In this document: positions 6,943 through 14,557 of the stretch, piece by piece
How positions within the stretch are numbered: position 1 is the stretch's first letter
How the letters are laid out: each line of letters opens with the position of its first letter
Source: Phytomonospora endophytica
Lineage (GTDB): Bacteria; Actinomycetota; Actinomycetes; Mycobacteriales; Micromonosporaceae
DNA: 34,192 nucleotides
Assembly: GCF_014202425.1 (NCBI RefSeq)
Contig: NZ_JACHGT010000006.1
Span: forward strand, 366,362 to 400,553
Direction: 5' to 3'
Translations under genes and position numbers: made by a program
The notes under the pieces: model-generated
Seen by the model: only the letters and a program-made list of their open reading frames with translations
The model's database searches: none
What the model was told of the DNA's origin: nothing

Positions 6943-9276
6943 TTAGGGTCCCTGACCATTGAGGCCGCGGGCGCGGGGGTCGCGCAGCCAGTCCAGCACC
7001 ACCCGCAGCACGGCGAGGGAACCCGCCTTGTCGAGCGGTTCGTTGCCGTTTCCGCACTTCGGGGACTGGACGCACGACGGGCAGCCGGCCGGGCACTCGC
7101 ACGCCCGAATCGCCTGCCGGGTCGCCGAGAGCCACGTCTCGATCGCCTCGAACCCTCGTTCGGCGAAGCCCGCACCGCCCGGATGCCCGTCGTAGACGAA
7201 GATCGTCGGGGTCCCGGTGTCGGCGTGTTCGGCGGTCGACAGGCCGCCGATGTCCCAGCGGTCGCAGGTCGCGACCAGTGGCAGCAGGCCGATCGCGGCG
7301 TGCTCGGCGGCGTGCAGCGCACCGGGAACGTCCTGTTTGGACAGTCCGGCGTCGGTCAGCGCGGAAGGCGCGATCGTCCACCACACCGCGACGGTGCGCA
7401 GGGACCGCCGGGGCAGGTCCAGCGGATGCTCGTCGATGATCTGTCCACTGGGGACACGACGGCGCTGGTAGCCGGTGATCTGGCCGGTCACGTCGACCTC
7501 GCCGAGGTAGGCCGCGACCGGTCCGGCGTCGACCCGGCGGGTCACCGACAGGACCGTCAGATCGGTGACATCGCGGGGATGCGTGGTCCAGTCGGGATTG
7601 GCCGCGTGCACCATCGCCGTCGCGTCGTCGAGGTCGAGAGTGTCCACAATGTACGTTCGGCCCTGGTGCGGGTAGACCGCGCCGGGATGGGTCAGGAAGT
7701 GCGAGGACGCCGCGTCGACGGTCCCCAGCAGCTGCCCGCTGTCGCCCTCGACGACGGCGATCGGCTCGCCGCCCGTGCCGCGCAGCGACAACTCCGGCCG
7801 GTCGTGGCGCGTCCAGAACCAGCCCGCCTTGCGTTTGCGCAGCAGACCGGCCTCGCACAGCATCTCCAGCGCGGCGGCCGCGGCCTCACCGCCGAACAGC
7901 TCGACGTCGGCGTCCTTGAGATGCGACTCCGTCGCCGCCCGGCACAGGTGCGGCGCCAGGACGTAGGGATTGGCCGGGTCGAGGACGGTCGCCTCGACGG
8001 GACGGTCGAAGATCGCCTCGGGGTGGTGCACGAGGTAGGTGTCCAGCGGATCGTCGCGGGCGACCAGGATCGCCAGGGCCTCGCGTCCGGCCCGCCCGGC
8101 GCGGCCCGACTGTTGCCACACCGACGCCAGTCGCCCCGGGTATCCGGCGAGCAGTACGGCGTCGAGACCGGCGATGTCGACGCCCAGTTCGAGGGCGTTC
8201 GTCGCGGCGAGGCCGAGGATGTCGCCGTCGCGCAGCCGCCGCTCCAGCTCCCGCCGCTCCTCGCGCAGGTAGCCCGCGCGGTAGGCGGCGACCCGGCCCG
8301 GCAGGTCGGGGTCCACATCGGACAGTGCCTGCCGGGTGATGCTCGCGACCGCCTCCGCGCCCCGCCGCGACCCCACGAACGCGACCGTCCGCACCCCGAG
8401 GGTGACCAGGTCGGTGAGGAGGTCGGCGGACTCGGTCAGCGTCGACTTGCGCACCGGCGCGCCGCCCTCGCCGGTGAAGTCGGGCAGCAGCGGCGGCTCC
8501 CACAGCGCGAAGGTCGTGCCCGCGCGCGGGGACGCGTCGGTGGTCACCGCGTGCACGTCGGCGCCGGTGAGGCGGGACGCGGTGTACGCGGGGTCGCCGG
8601 TCGTCGCCGAGGCCAGCACGAACACCGGCTCGGCCCCGTACAGCGCCGCCACCCGTCGCAGGCGGCGCAGGAGGAGCGCGACGTGCGAACCGAAGACACC
8701 GCGGTAGGTGTGGCATTCGTCGACGATCACGTACTTGAGGCGTTTGAGGAACCTCGCCCACCGTTCGTGCCGGGGAAGCATGCCGTGGTGCAGCATGTCC
8801 GGATTCGACAGCAGGAGACGCGCGTGGCGGCGGAGCCATTCGCGCTGCTCGTAGGGCGTGTCGCCGTCGAAGACCGCGGCGGTGATCTCGCCGAGTTCCA
8901 GCTCGCCGATCGAGCGCATCTGGTCGGCGGCGAGGGCCTTGGTCGGGGAGAGGTAGAGGGCGCAGGCGGCGTCGTCGGCGAGCATGTCCGACAGGGCCGG
9001 GAGCTGGTAGGCGAGGGTCTTGCCGGACGCCGTGCCGGTGGAGATGACGACGTGGCGGCCGGCGTGGGCGGCCTCGGCGGCCTCGACCTGGTGGGTCCAG
9101 GGTGCCTCGACGCCCTGTTTGGCGAGGGCCGCGCGCAGCTCGGCGGGGACCCACGCGGGCCACTCGCCGGTCGTGCCGCTCTGGGCGGGGATGCGCCGGA
9201 CGTGCCGCAGTGAGTCCTTGTCGCGGCTGACGCGGAGCCGTTCCAGGAGCTCGGTGGGGACGGAGGTGCGCCTCAT
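6943..9276 (-). CDS. DEAD/DEAH-box helicase with C-terminal Zn-cysteine domain (MrfA/YprA/Hrq1 type)
   Basis: A 777-residue superfamily 2 DNA helicase. Walker A is STGTASGKT at residues 79-87, motif II is DECH at 186-189, motif III is a SAT sequence, and motif VI is QQSGRAGRAG. The C-terminal DUF1998-type domain carries four cysteines spaced C-x3-C-x2-C-x5-C at about 728-741 (Cys728, 732, 735, 741). Family knowledge: Bacillus MrfA, with this architecture, is a 3'-5' helicase in mitomycin C damage repair, and Hrq1/RecQ4 relatives act on crosslinks. The neighbours, tad genes on one side and bldG on the other, match the conserved actinobacterial arrangement. ATG 9276 is chosen because the protein start resembles relatives; the open frame upstream covers intergenic DNA. 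Confidence 0.9.
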   Translation of the reverse strand: MRRTSVPTELLERLRVSRDKDSLRHVRRIPAQSGTTGEWPAWVPAELRAALAKQGVEAPWTHQVEAAEAAHAGRHVVISTGTASGKTLAYQLPALSDMLADDAACALYLSPTKALAADQMRSIGELELGEITAAVFDGDTPYEQREWLRRHARLLLSNPDMLHHGMLPRHERWARFLKRLKYVIVDECHTYRGVFGSHVALLLRRLRRVAALYGAEPVFVLASATTGDPAYTASRLTGADVHAVTTDASPRAGTTFALWEPPLLPDFTGEGGAPVRKSTLTESADLLTDLVTLGVRTVAFVGSRRGAEAVASITRQALSDVDPDLPGRVAAYRAGYLREERRELERRLRDGDILGLAATNALELGVDIAGLDAVLLAGYPGRLASVWQQSGRAGRAGREALAILVARDDPLDTYLVHHPEAIFDRPVEATVLDPANPYVLAPHLCRAATESHLKDADVELFGGEAAAAALEMLCEAGLLRKRKAGWFWTRHDRPELSLRGTGGEPIAVVEGDSGQLLGTVDAASSHFLTHPGAVYPHQGRTYIVDTLDLDDATAMVHAANPDWTTHPRDVTDLTVLSVTRRVDAGPVAAYLGEVDVTGQITGYQRRRVPSGQIIDEHPLDLPRRSLRTVAVWWTIAPSALTDAGLSKQDVPGALHAAEHAAIGLLPLVATCDRWDIGGLSTAEHADTGTPTIFVYDGHPGGAGFAERGFEAIETWLSATRQAIRACECPAGCPSCVQSPKCGNGNEPLDKAGSLAVLRVVLDWLRDPRARGLNGQGP

Positions 9277-9739
9277 GGTGTGAGCGTGGCACAGGGGTGG
9301 GGCGGGGGTGGTGGTGGGCGGGTGCCGCGCGTCTCGCCGGCCGGGTCCGCGGATCACTTCGGCGAGGGACCGGGGAGAGGGCGCCGGGGCGCGCCGGGTT
9401 CCGGTCGGGCGTGGCGCTTGCCGGGGCTCGTCTCGGTCGAGGTCCGCGGGATGGCCGTTATCCACAACCGGCCGGTTGTCCACAAGCTCTCCGCGAAGGT
9501 GTTTTCGGCCCGGGCGTGGAATGTGCTTGACTGGTTTCGGGATGGTTTGCCCCCGGTTGGGGTGGGGTATCACCACCCGCCCGTTCGATGTGCGTCCCGT
9601 CTCTCCCGCCGGGCTTCGCGCCCGGGCCGCGCTCAGCCCGCTAACCTGTCCTTGCGGTGAGGCGACCGGCGGAAGAATGATGAGTACGGTCGAGTTGAGA
9701 CCTACTACGGCCCCGGCGCCGACCTGTACGGGAGGGTAA
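9277..9739. other. Divergent intergenic region between helicase and bldG
   Basis: No gene is supported in these 463 bp. It holds the paired DnaA-box-like element at 9458-9484, a GGGTGG/CCACCC inverted repeat at 9560-9578, and a possible bldG -10 sequence TAACCT at 9642-9647. Composition is noticeably less GC-rich around 9450-9560 than in flanking genes. It presumably contains promoters for both flanking genes. Confidence 0.5.
9458..9484 (+). promoter_or_regulatory. Paired DnaA-box-like element with central palindrome
   Basis: TTATCCACA at 9458-9466 and TTGTCCACA at 9476-9484 are direct copies 18 bp apart. TTGTCCACA is the Streptomyces-type DnaA box. The junction forms a perfect 16-bp palindrome, ACAACCGGCCGGTTGT, at 9464-9479. 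The arrangement repeats the element beside the tad operon (same spacing, first ten bases identical). It lies 182 bp from the helicase start and 256 bp from bldG. Confidence 0.55.
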
Positions 9740-10072
9740 ATGGAACTCGCGCTGTCCACGCAGACCGACGGTGACCGCTCGGTCGTCGCGGCCCGTGGGG
9801 AGATCGACCTGTATTCGGCCCCCGGCCTGCGCGAACGCCTGCGCGCGCTGGTGACCGACGGCGTCCGGCATCTCACGGTCGACATGAACGGCGTTGAGTT
9901 CTGCGACTCGACCGGCCTCGGCGTGCTCGTCGGCACGCTCAAACGGCTGCGTGAGGTGGGCGGCACCCTGGTGATCGTGTGCAACCAGGAGCGCATCCTC
10001 AAGATCTTCCGGCTGACCGGACTGGACCAGATCTTCGACATCCAGGACACCGCCAGTCCGGCCGGTTCGTGA
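9740..10072 (+). CDS. bldG: Anti-sigma factor antagonist, BldG type (STAS domain)
   Basis: A 110-residue single STAS domain. The expected phosphorylated serine is Ser57 in [11 protein letters not shown], the same number as reported for Streptomyces BldG. Family knowledge: the unphosphorylated form binds an anti-sigma factor and frees sigma; the phosphorylated form does not. In Streptomyces BldG is needed for aerial hyphae and antibiotic production. GGAGGG at 9731-9736 is close before ATG 9740. The next gene encodes the partner ATPase-fold protein and begins within a few bases of the stop. Placement next to the helicase matches the conserved order, which supports the symbol. Confidence 0.88.
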   Translation: MELALSTQTDGDRSVVAARGEIDLYSAPGLRERLRALVTDGVRHLTVDMNGVEFCDSTGLGVLVGTLKRLREVGGTLVIVCNQERILKIFRLTGLDQIFDIQDTASPAGS

Positions 10073-10074
10073 CG

Positions 10075-10446
10075 ATGCCGGTGGTGAGGGTCAGCTTCAC
10101 TCCGGCGCCGGCTCATGTACGGACCGTCCGACTCGTCGCCGGTGCGGCGGCGCAGCAGGCGGGACTCAAAGGCGAGGCCGTCGACGAGGTTCGCTTCGCC
10201 GTCGGTGAGGCGTGCGCGCAGGCCGTCGCCCGGCATCAGCGTCACGACCTGCGCGAACGCGTCCTCGTCGAATGCGACTCCAGCGGCGCGGGCTTCACCG
10301 TCCGCGTGTCCGACCGCGCGCCCGTCGACGACGCCGCCAACAGCGACCCGGTCGCCATGGCGCTCCTCTCGGGCCTCGTCTCCGACCTGCGCATGACCTC
10401 CACGGTCGACCCGCCCGGCACGACGGTGCACCTCTACTTTCGCTGA
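10075..10446 (+). CDS. Anti-sigma factor-like GHKL ATPase-fold protein, BldG partner
   Basis: A 123-residue protein with a GHKL/HATPase-like pattern: VRTVRLVAGAAAQQAG, then the N-box region DEVRFAVGEACAQAVARH, then a strand ending VRVSDRAP. The usual N-box Asn is replaced (CAQAV) and the glycine-rich ATP lid is not evident. It may therefore bind BldG without efficient serine kinase activity, as has been suggested for Streptomyces neighbours of bldG. ATG 10075 is used; a GTG at 10069 overlapping the bldG stop (GTGA) is equally plausible. Same operon as bldG. Inference: it forms a partner-switching pair with BldG. Confidence 0.8.
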   Translation: MPVVRVSFTPAPAHVRTVRLVAGAAAQQAGLKGEAVDEVRFAVGEACAQAVARHQRHDLRERVLVECDSSGAGFTVRVSDRAPVDDAANSDPVAMALLSGLVSDLRMTSTVDPPGTTVHLYFR

Positions 10447-10501
10447 CCCCCGGGCGTATGGGTCCTGTCACGTCCTGCCCGCGTACGTCGTACCCATGTC
10501 C

Positions 10502-10507
10502 TATGGT
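10502..10507 (+). promoter_or_regulatory. -10 element TATGGT for a leaderless start
   Basis: TATGGT is followed by exactly six bases and then ATG 10514, so transcription would begin at the start codon. The same geometry recurs at six other starts in the window. No convincing -35 is seen. Confidence 0.5.
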
Positions 10508-10513
10508 TCGTCC

Positions 10514-11218
10514 ATGACTACGTACGTGCTGGTCCCGGGTGCCTGGGGAGGCGCCTGGCTGTGGGAGCCCGTGACACGCGACCTCCGCGCTCGCGGCCAC
10601 GAGGTCCACCCCGTCACGCTCCCCGGCCTGTCGGCGCACGCCGCCGAACCGGCCACCGCCGTCACCCTCGCCGAACACGTGACCGCCGTCCACGAGCTCA
10701 TCGAGCGCATGGACCTGACCGACGTCGTCCTCGCCGGTCACAGCTACGCCGGGATCGTCACCGGCCAGGTCGCCGCCGCCGAACCCGAACGGGTCGCGCA
10801 CGCCGTCTTCGTCGACGCGAACCTCCCCGTCGAAGGCGAGAGCCTGGTCGGCGCGTTCTCACCCGCCGGACAGGACCACATGCACGAGTCGATCGCCGCC
10901 AACGGCGGCATGTGGCTGCCCCCGACCCTCGAAGAGCTCGCCGGCGCCGGTCTCGACGGCCCGCAGGCGGAGCTGTTCGTCTCCCGCGCGGTCCCGCACC
11001 CCGGCCTCACGGTCACCCAGCCCGCCGCGCTCGCGCGTCCGCTGTCGCAGCTGCGCGCGACCTACGTCAACTGCACCGTCCCGAACCCGGCGATCCCGCA
11101 GGCGGCCGAGGCGCTGCGCGAGGCTCCCGGCTGGACTTTCACCGAGATCGCGACCGGCCACTGGCCGATGCTCACCGCTCCCGTGGAGCTTGCCGAAATC
11201 CTTCTTAAAGCCGGTTAA
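10514..11218 (+). CDS. Alpha/beta hydrolase, EstC / hydroxynitrile-lyase-like
   Basis: A 234-residue alpha/beta hydrolase fold protein. The start TYVLVPGAWGGAWLWEPV is the family's first strand and oxyanion loop. The nucleophile is Ser77 in AGHSYAG, and the catalytic His is about residue 216 in TGHWPML. Small single-domain esterases of this type (EstC, plant methyl-ester hydrolase relatives) act on small esters; the substrate here is unknown. No signal peptide is present, so it is cytoplasmic. ATG 10514 is preferred over ATG 10496 because TATGGT lies exactly six bases before it (leaderless) and the protein then starts at the first strand. Confidence 0.85.
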   Translation: MTTYVLVPGAWGGAWLWEPVTRDLRARGHEVHPVTLPGLSAHAAEPATAVTLAEHVTAVHELIERMDLTDVVLAGHSYAGIVTGQVAAAEPERVAHAVFVDANLPVEGESLVGAFSPAGQDHMHESIAANGGMWLPPTLEELAGAGLDGPQAELFVSRAVPHPGLTVTQPAALARPLSQLRATYVNCTVPNPAIPQAAEALREAPGWTFTEIATGHWPMLTAPVELAEILLKAG

Positions 11219-11247
11219 GCAAGCCCGGGAGGACTCGACACCCCGGG

Positions 11248-11253
11248 TACTGT
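11248..11253 (+). promoter_or_regulatory. -10 element TACTGT for a leaderless start
   Basis: TACTGT is followed by six bases (GCGCGC) and ATG 11260. Two CCCGGG hexamers at 11224 and 11242 lie just upstream and could pair, but no -35 is clear. Confidence 0.5.
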
Positions 11254-11259
11254 GCGCGC

Positions 11260-12096
11260 ATGGCAGGACGTCAACTGTGGACCTTAAGGCGCGTGGCGGC
11301 GCGCGGGGTCGAGATCGCCTTTCGTGACACGGGGGCCGCCGCCCCCGGCGAGCTGCTCGGCTGGGACGACCCGGGCGCGCTTCCCCCGGAGATCTCCTCG
11401 AAGGCCGACGAGTGGCACGGGGTGCCGGTCGTCCTGCTGCACGGTCTGTCGGGGGACGGCCGCGGCTGGACCGACTTCGCCCGGCGCCTGGCCGTGGCGG
11501 GCCGCCGCGCGATCGTGCCCGACCTGCGCGGGCACGGCCACAGCGGCCGCGCCGACGACTACACCTTCGCCGCCTTCCGCGACGACATCCTCGACCTCCT
11601 TGACGAGCTCGGCGTCGAACACGCCGACCTCGTCGGCCACTCCCTGGGCGGGCATGTCGCCTCGATGGTCGCGCAGGAACGCCCGAAGCTGGTGCGGCGC
11701 CTCGTCATTGAGGAGAGCCCGCCCCCGCCGCGCAACGAGGACGAGGCGATGCCCTTCGCCGACCGCGCCCGGCGGCCGCGCGTGCGGATGAGTGCGTGGG
11801 CGGTCCTGCGCAGTGTGCCGACGCTGCTGCGCTTCGACCAGCGCGCGCTCGGGCACGTCGCGCCCGCCTACCGCACGCCGACGCCCGACTGGTGGGCGGC
11901 GCTGCCCGACATCACCGCCGAGACGCTGATCCTCTACGGCGGCCCGACCGGGCCCGTGCCCGCCGACCGGCTCGCCGCGCAGGCCGAGGCCATCCCCGAC
12001 TGCCGCGTCGTCACCTTCGACGACGCCGGGCACCGGATCCACTCCACCCGGCCGGACGACTTCGCGGCGGCGGTGCTGGGGTTCTTGACGGCTTGA
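11260..12096 (+). CDS. Alpha/beta fold hydrolase
   Basis: A 278-residue alpha/beta hydrolase. The oxyanion motif is VVLLHGLSGDGRGW at about 57-70. PDLRGHGHS follows, then nucleophile Ser128 in VGHSLGGH, and the catalytic His about 258 in DDAGHRIHS. The lid region (about 145-205) is Arg/Pro-rich. It is of general esterase, lipase or epoxide-hydrolase-like type; the substrate cannot be told. It follows the other hydrolase by 41 bp but has its own leaderless -10. Codon 9 is TTA (11284-11286), a codon I expect to be rare in DNA of this composition. A GTG at 11293 would exclude the TTA but would abandon the leaderless geometry. Confidence 0.85.
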   Translation: MAGRQLWTLRRVAARGVEIAFRDTGAAAPGELLGWDDPGALPPEISSKADEWHGVPVVLLHGLSGDGRGWTDFARRLAVAGRRAIVPDLRGHGHSGRADDYTFAAFRDDILDLLDELGVEHADLVGHSLGGHVASMVAQERPKLVRRLVIEESPPPPRNEDEAMPFADRARRPRVRMSAWAVLRSVPTLLRFDQRALGHVAPAYRTPTPDWWAALPDITAETLILYGGPTGPVPADRLAAQAEAIPDCRVVTFDDAGHRIHSTRPDDFAAAVLGFLTA

Positions 12097-12137
12097 GCGG
12101 GGTGCGGGGAGTGAGTGGGGGCCGGGTGCGCGCCGGG

Positions 12138-12300
12138 GATCTGCCGCTCACGGTCGTGGACCGTACGGGTGTCGGCCGAGCGGTGAGTTGAGGCGCGGAG
12201 GGTGTTGACGTGCGCGCAGGCGGTGCCGCGAGTTCCCGCCCGCGCCGACGCGCCCGGGCTGCGGTCGTGGCGGGTTCTCGTGTGGCCGAGTGGCTGGTCG
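12138..12300. repeat. Intergenic direct repeat, copy 1
   Basis: A 163-bp segment repeated nearly identically 203 bp downstream (12341-12503), with only a handful of mismatches. Each copy carries a short hairpin, ACGGTC-GTG-GACCGT (here 12150-12164). The repeat lies between the converging hydrolase and VOC genes. It has open frames but no support for a protein. Confidence 0.85.
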
Positions 12301-12340
12301 TGGCGCGGAGGGTGTCGGTGTGCGTGTCGACGGTGCCGCA

Positions 12341-12503
12341 GATCTGCCGCTCACGGTCGTGGACCGTACGGGTGTCGGCCGAGCGGTGGGCTGAGGCGCG
12401 GAGGGTGTCGACGTGCGCGCAGGCGGTGCCGCGAGTTCCCGCCCGCGCCGACGCGCCCGGGCTGCGGTCGTGGCGGGTTCTCGCGCGGTCGAGTGGCTGG
12501 TCG
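12341..12503. repeat. Intergenic direct repeat, copy 2
   Basis: Second copy of the 203-bp-period unit; its hairpin is at 12353-12367. Between the copies, 12301-12340 holds a partial, more diverged version of the GCGGAGGGTGT subunit, so the unit itself appears to have grown from shorter repeats. Nothing else is seen from 12097 to 12567. Confidence 0.85.
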
Positions 12504-12567
12504 CGCGTTCCTGCCCGCGCGGTCGTTGCGGCGAGCCGTGGTGCGGCCGGCGTCGACGCGACCGTCC

Positions 12568-12930
12568 TCACCCCTTGAGCGGCGACCCGTAGCGCAGCAG
12601 GTTCCCATCGGTGTCCACGTGCGCGCCTTCGCGCAGGCCGTACGGGGTGTCGACGGGCGCCACGAATCTCCCGTCCGCGCCCGCTGCGGCCCACTCGGCG
12701 GCGAGGGCGTCGGCGTCGTCGATGTACAGGTACACCGACACCAGCGACCGCGAGGGCTCGATCTCGTCGACCTGGGCGAGGTGGAGCTCGACGTCGCCGC
12801 GTCTGGCGAAGGCGTAGGGTTCGGCGCCCTCATAGGCCGTGACGGCGAATCCGAGCGTGCGGTAATGCCCGATGGCGGCGGTGATGTCGCCGACGGGCAG
12901 GACAGGCGAGACCGACCTGAAGGTCACCAT
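12568..12930 (-). CDS. VOC family (glyoxalase / bleomycin-resistance-like) protein
   Basis: A 120-residue single VOC module, starting FRSVSPVLPVGDITAAIGHYRTLGFAV and ending with HVDTDGNLLRYG, the usual beta-alpha-beta-beta-beta repeats. Candidate metal ligands His70 (in VELHLAQ) and Glu/His residues near the C-terminus are visible, but the substrate is unknown. Members include antibiotic-binding proteins, dioxygenases and lyases. The length fits bleomycin-resistance-like dimers. ATG 12930 is preceded by TAGGCT and six bases, so it is probably a leaderless transcript separate from the Nudix gene upstream. Confidence 0.85.
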   Translation of the reverse strand: MVTFRSVSPVLPVGDITAAIGHYRTLGFAVTAYEGAEPYAFARRGDVELHLAQVDEIEPSRSLVSVYLYIDDADALAAEWAAAGADGRFVAPVDTPYGLREGAHVDTDGNLLRYGSPLKG

Positions 12931-12936
12931 GCCCGC

Positions 12937-12942
12937 AGCCTA
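12937..12942 (-). promoter_or_regulatory. -10 element TAGGCT for leaderless VOC gene
   Basis: On the minus strand TAGGCT, then six bases, then ATG at 12930. It falls in the 50-bp gap after the Nudix gene. Confidence 0.45.
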
Positions 12943-12980
12943 GGCCGCGGGTCCGACAATTCCGCTCGGACCGCGCGAAC

Positions 12981-13412
12981 CTAGCCGAGACCTTCGAGGA
13001 GACCCTGCACGTCCGGGCTGACCGGCCCGGGTGTCTCGCCGGGCTTGACCCACTCGTAGGCGTCGTGCTCCTCGGCGCTGAGCCGTACCGGCTCGTGCGC
13101 GGCGACCCGGATCTCCCAGTTGTGCTGGCGCATGCTGATCCCGCGCGAGGTGTAGTCGAAGGAACCCAGGTAGGCGCCGACCTTTTCCACGACCAGGCCG
13201 GTCTCCTCGAACACCTCCCGCCGCAGCGCGGTGTACAGGTCCTCGCCCGGGTCGACCTTGCCCGACGGGAGTTCCCAGCGTCCGGCGAGGTACTCGGCGG
13301 GGGCACGGCGCAGCAGCAGGATCAGCCCGTCGTGGCTGATCACTCCGCCGACGACCTGCTGTTCGATCCCGTCGCGGCCGTCGGTCTCGTTGAGGCTTGC
13401 GAGTTCTTGCAT
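12981..13412 (-). CDS. Nudix hydrolase
   Basis: A 143-residue Nudix protein. The Nudix box is complete: GKVDPGE, seven residues, then REVFEETG, which supplies the Mg-binding glutamates. The N-terminus QQVVGGVISHDGLILLLRRA and the following WELPSGKVDPGE are typical of MutT-like pyrophosphohydrolases. The likely substrate is a nucleoside diphosphate derivative; specificity is not deducible. The ATG at 13412 has GAAGGGA six bases upstream; the much longer upstream frame is Arg-rich antisense-type sequence. It is 44 bp downstream of an Asp-box protein gene on the same strand and may be the end of that operon. Confidence 0.88.
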   Translation of the reverse strand: MQELASLNETDGRDGIEQQVVGGVISHDGLILLLRRAPAEYLAGRWELPSGKVDPGEDLYTALRREVFEETGLVVEKVGAYLGSFDYTSRGISMRQHNWEIRVAAHEPVRLSAEEHDAYEWVKPGETPGPVSPDVQGLLEGLG

Positions 13413-13456
13413 TGCGGTCCCTTCGGCTCGGCGTAGCGAGCGTACGGGGTCCGCGC

Positions 13457-14557
13457 TCAACCCGGCGTACCGAGCCAGAGGCGGCCGAGGCGGAAGTCGA
13501 CGAGCGCGACCCGGCCGTCGGCCAGTCCGACGGGGAGCGCGGCGGTGGCCGGGACGGCGAGTTCCGTTCCGCCGGGCAGGAGCAGGCGGTCGCAGGGGGC
13601 ACCGAGCAGGACGAGGGTCCCCGCCGGGCCGGGACCGGTCGCCACCCCGTCCCACGCGCACCCGGGGCCGGTCGCGGCGGTCCACTCGGTGCCGTCGACG
13701 GAGACGAGAGTGGCGGCCGTGCCGTCGGCGTCGGCGCCGTAGGCGGTGAAGCCCGCGCCGTCGGGCACGAGAGCGTCGATCCCGTGCCGCCCTTCCGTTG
13801 CCGTGGCGCGTTTCCAGGTCGCGCCGGAGTCCCGCGTCCACCACAGCGTGTCGTCGTAGCCGCTCGAAGGAATGCCCAGCCGGACCGAGGCGATGACGAG
13901 TCCCTCCCCGTCGGTGGTGAGCAGCAGTGGCGCGGCCTCACCCGTCACGGGAACCCTGGTGAGGACCCAGTCGTGGCCGTTGCGGGAGCTCCAGACAGCG
14001 GGTTCACCGCCTTCACGGCCGACGACCACGAAAGCCGTGCCGTCCCACACGATCGCGCGCGGCTCGACGTCGTTTCCCCACTCGTTGCGGGCGGGCAGCC
14101 GCGTCAGCTCCCAGGTCCTGTCGCCACCGCCGAAACCGCCGACGGCCACGTAGCCGCGGTTGCGGCCTTCCAGGCCGGCACCGTCCTCAATGGCCAGTCC
14201 GGCGTAGAAGCCGGGGGCGCCCGCCGCGGAGTCGACGAACACCAGCGGGCGCTCGCCCTCGGCCTTCGCCGTCCACAGTGGACGAGGATCGGAGCAGTCA
14301 CCGTCGGCCGACCAGACCGTGCCGCCCTCGCCGAAGGCCAGGTAGCAGCCGCCGGGCCAGGTCTCGACGCTGCGCGCGGCCAGTGCGAAGTCCTCGAAGT
14401 AGGACAGCCCGGTCGCCTCGTCGACCTTCGGTCCGGGTGGGGGATCGGTCTCGTGGTTGACGATCACGAGGACCGCGAAGGCGACGCAGAACACGGCGAG
14501 GGACAGCAGCGCGCGGACCCATCGCCGTACGCCGTGAACCGGCTCGCCGGCCGTCAT
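13457..14557 (-). CDS. Membrane-anchored Asp-box (beta-propeller-like) protein B
   Basis: A 366-residue protein with a basic N-terminus and one hydrophobic anchor (RALLSLAVFCVAFAVLVIV, about 14-32), then an extracytoplasmic domain. Repeats of the BNR/Asp-box kind are visible: VWSSRNGHDW, WWTRDSGATW and LVSVDGTEW, plus WSADGDC. Such repeats form sialidase-like propellers, but no sialidase catalytic residues are evident, so an enzyme role is not claimed. Its ATG overlaps the stop of a second protein of the same type (ATGA). It is downstream of the two-component system. Inference: an envelope ligand-binding or sensor accessory protein. Confidence 0.7.
   Translation of the reverse strand: MTAGEPVHGVRRWVRALLSLAVFCVAFAVLVIVNHETDPPPGPKVDEATGLSYFEDFALAARSVETWPGGCYLAFGEGGTVWSADGDCSDPRPLWTAKAEGERPLVFVDSAAGAPGFYAGLAIEDGAGLEGRNRGYVAVGGFGGGDRTWELTRLPARNEWGNDVEPRAIVWDGTAFVVVGREGGEPAVWSSRNGHDWVLTRVPVTGEAAPLLLTTDGEGLVIASVRLGIPSSGYDDTLWWTRDSGATWKRATATEGRHGIDALVPDGAGFTAYGADADGTAATLVSVDGTEWTAATGPGCAWDGVATGPGPAGTLVLLGAPCDRLLLPGGTELAVPATAALPVGLADGRVALVDFRLGRLWLGTPG

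Noticed and set aside
5080-9484. DnaA-box-like pairs as a replication origin
   Set aside because: Only two boxes at each site, no AT-rich unwinding region, and no dnaA, dnaN or rpmH nearby. They are kept as regulatory candidates.
9277-10431. N-terminal extension of the helicase frame across bldG
   Set aside because: The frame stays open but would encode low-complexity Arg/Ser/Pro sequence antisense to bldG; family similarity starts at ATG 9276.
11224-11247. CCCGGG pair as a terminator between the two hydrolases
   Set aside because: Each hexamer is itself palindromic, the stem would be only 6 bp with a 12-base loop and no T-tract, and it overlaps the next promoter.
12138-12503. CRISPR-like array
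   Set aside because: Two long near-identical copies plus a diverged sub-copy, without short uniform repeats, unique spacers or cas genes.
12011-12694. 227-codon minus-strand frame with internally repeated sequence
   Set aside because: The repeats in the product simply reflect the DNA repeat, and the frame overlaps both flanking real genes.
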